Source of the DNA: Portibacter lacus
Lineage (GTDB): Bacteria; Bacteroidota; Bacteroidia; Chitinophagales; Saprospiraceae
Direction of reading: 5' to 3'
Assembly: GCF_021533215.1 (NCBI RefSeq)
Contig: NZ_JAJNKA010000001.1
Span: 372,001 to 436,000 of the forward strand
Length of the DNA: 64,000 nucleotides
The notes below the pieces were generated by a model. That model worked only from the letters and a program-made list of their open reading frames with translations, had not been told where the DNA came from and searched no databases. The translations under genes and the position numbers were made by a program. Shown here one piece after another: positions 63,806 through 64,000 of the stretch (position 1 is the stretch's first letter; each line of letters starts with the position of its first letter).

Positions 63806-64000
63806 TTAAGCTTTTACTTTTGCAGCCATCAACTTATTCCAGTTTTTATGTCTCATTTTGTACGAATAAACTAAAAAGTAAGATAGAAATGATGTTAATA
63901 CACCGGCATATAATATTACAGAATCTGTATAGGAAATTTCCTTTTCGTTTATTTTCTTAAAGGTCAATGTATGGTCCCATACTTTGCAAATGTTATTTTT
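63806..64000 (-). CDS. C-terminal part of an unidentified membrane protein (runs off the window)
   Basis: 64 residues to the stop at 63806 in an open minus-strand frame that has no start inside the window, so it is the 3' end of a longer gene. It has a hydrophilic start (KVWDHTLTFKKINEKE), one hydrophobic helix (VILYAGVLTSFLSYFLVYSY) and a basic tail (KMRHKNWNKLMAAKVKA). The protein family cannot be named from this piece. Confidence 0.6.
   Translation of the reverse strand, partial: KNNICKVWDHTLTFKKINEKEISYTDSVILYAGVLTSFLSYFLVYSYKMRHKNWNKLMAAKVKA

Noticed and set aside
1-64000. tRNA, rRNA, CRISPR arrays, transposases, prophage or defence genes
   Set aside because: Looked for T-loop-like GGTTCGAATCC patterns, short regular repeats, DDE or integrase motifs and restriction or toxin-antitoxin genes; none seen. 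A tRNA scan and profile search would be decisive.

Overview
The window is a contiguous piece of an AT-rich bacterial chromosome that is almost certainly from the phylum Bacteroidota. Evidence: a type IX secretion system (T9SS) plug protein (DUF5103), two secreted proteins ending in T9SS type A sorting domains, Bacteroidota-restricted families (DUF5777 barrel, DUF6503-like protein, ABC permease/M1 peptidase fusion), a TonB receptor with an N-terminal carboxypeptidase-like domain, and promoter elements of the TAnnTTTG type. MenA and several c-type cytochromes suggest a menaquinone-based respiratory organism, probably a free-living or marine member; I cannot fix the genus. I see no tRNA, rRNA, CRISPR array, transposase or prophage.

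Layout. 1-7.2 kb: a minus-strand operon tetR, outer-membrane channel, membrane-fusion lipoprotein and RND pump, with pdxH as last gene; an inverted repeat upstream of tetR is a candidate operator. 7.3-13.2 kb: a small cytochrome lipoprotein, anmK and an NAD-dependent epimerase/reductase (tightly coupled), then an EF-G-like GTPase and a GT4 glycosyltransferase. 13.8-25.1 kb: one 3760-residue secreted adhesin-like protein with about 14 SdrD B-like domains, including eight tandem repeats of exactly 348 bp and a separate exact 717-bp duplication. 25.8-33.4 kb: bacilliredoxin, a cytochrome/beta-barrel/dihaem-cytochrome operon, a TIGR04282-type glycosyltransferase, the T9SS plug protein, a DUF6503-like protein, a membrane-anchored coiled-coil protein and menA.

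33.6-40.3 kb: a duplicated-domain secreted protein, PBP1A, thymidine kinase, an unrecognised coiled-coil protein abutting a rhomboid protease, and a CDF metal transporter. 40.4-44.2 kb: an AraC regulator divergent from a complete class I cytochrome P450 system (P450, putidaredoxin-type ferredoxin, ferredoxin reductase). 44.2-50.1 kb: a LytS/LytT-like two-component pair divergent from an ABC exporter whose permease is fused to an M1-type metallopeptidase. 50.1-56.3 kb: two methyltransferases and a metal-linked operon (small Cys-rich secreted protein, HMA-like protein lacking the second metal-binding Cys, TonB receptor) with a promoter so close to its ATG that the mRNA may be leaderless. 56.5-64 kb: trpS, a CDP-alcohol phosphatidyltransferase, a small membrane protein, a second T9SS-sorted protein with delta-60 repeats, a sugar-dehydrogenase-like beta-propeller, a membrane-anchored AraC-type regulator and a truncated gene at the right edge.

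The candidates I consider most worth a second look are the homogenised repeat array in the giant adhesin, the cytochrome-barrel-cytochrome operon (a possible outer-membrane electron conduit), the orphan P450 system, the metal operon with its altered HMA motif, and several non-coding hairpins that could mark small RNAs or a repeat family. None is proven novel from sequence alone.
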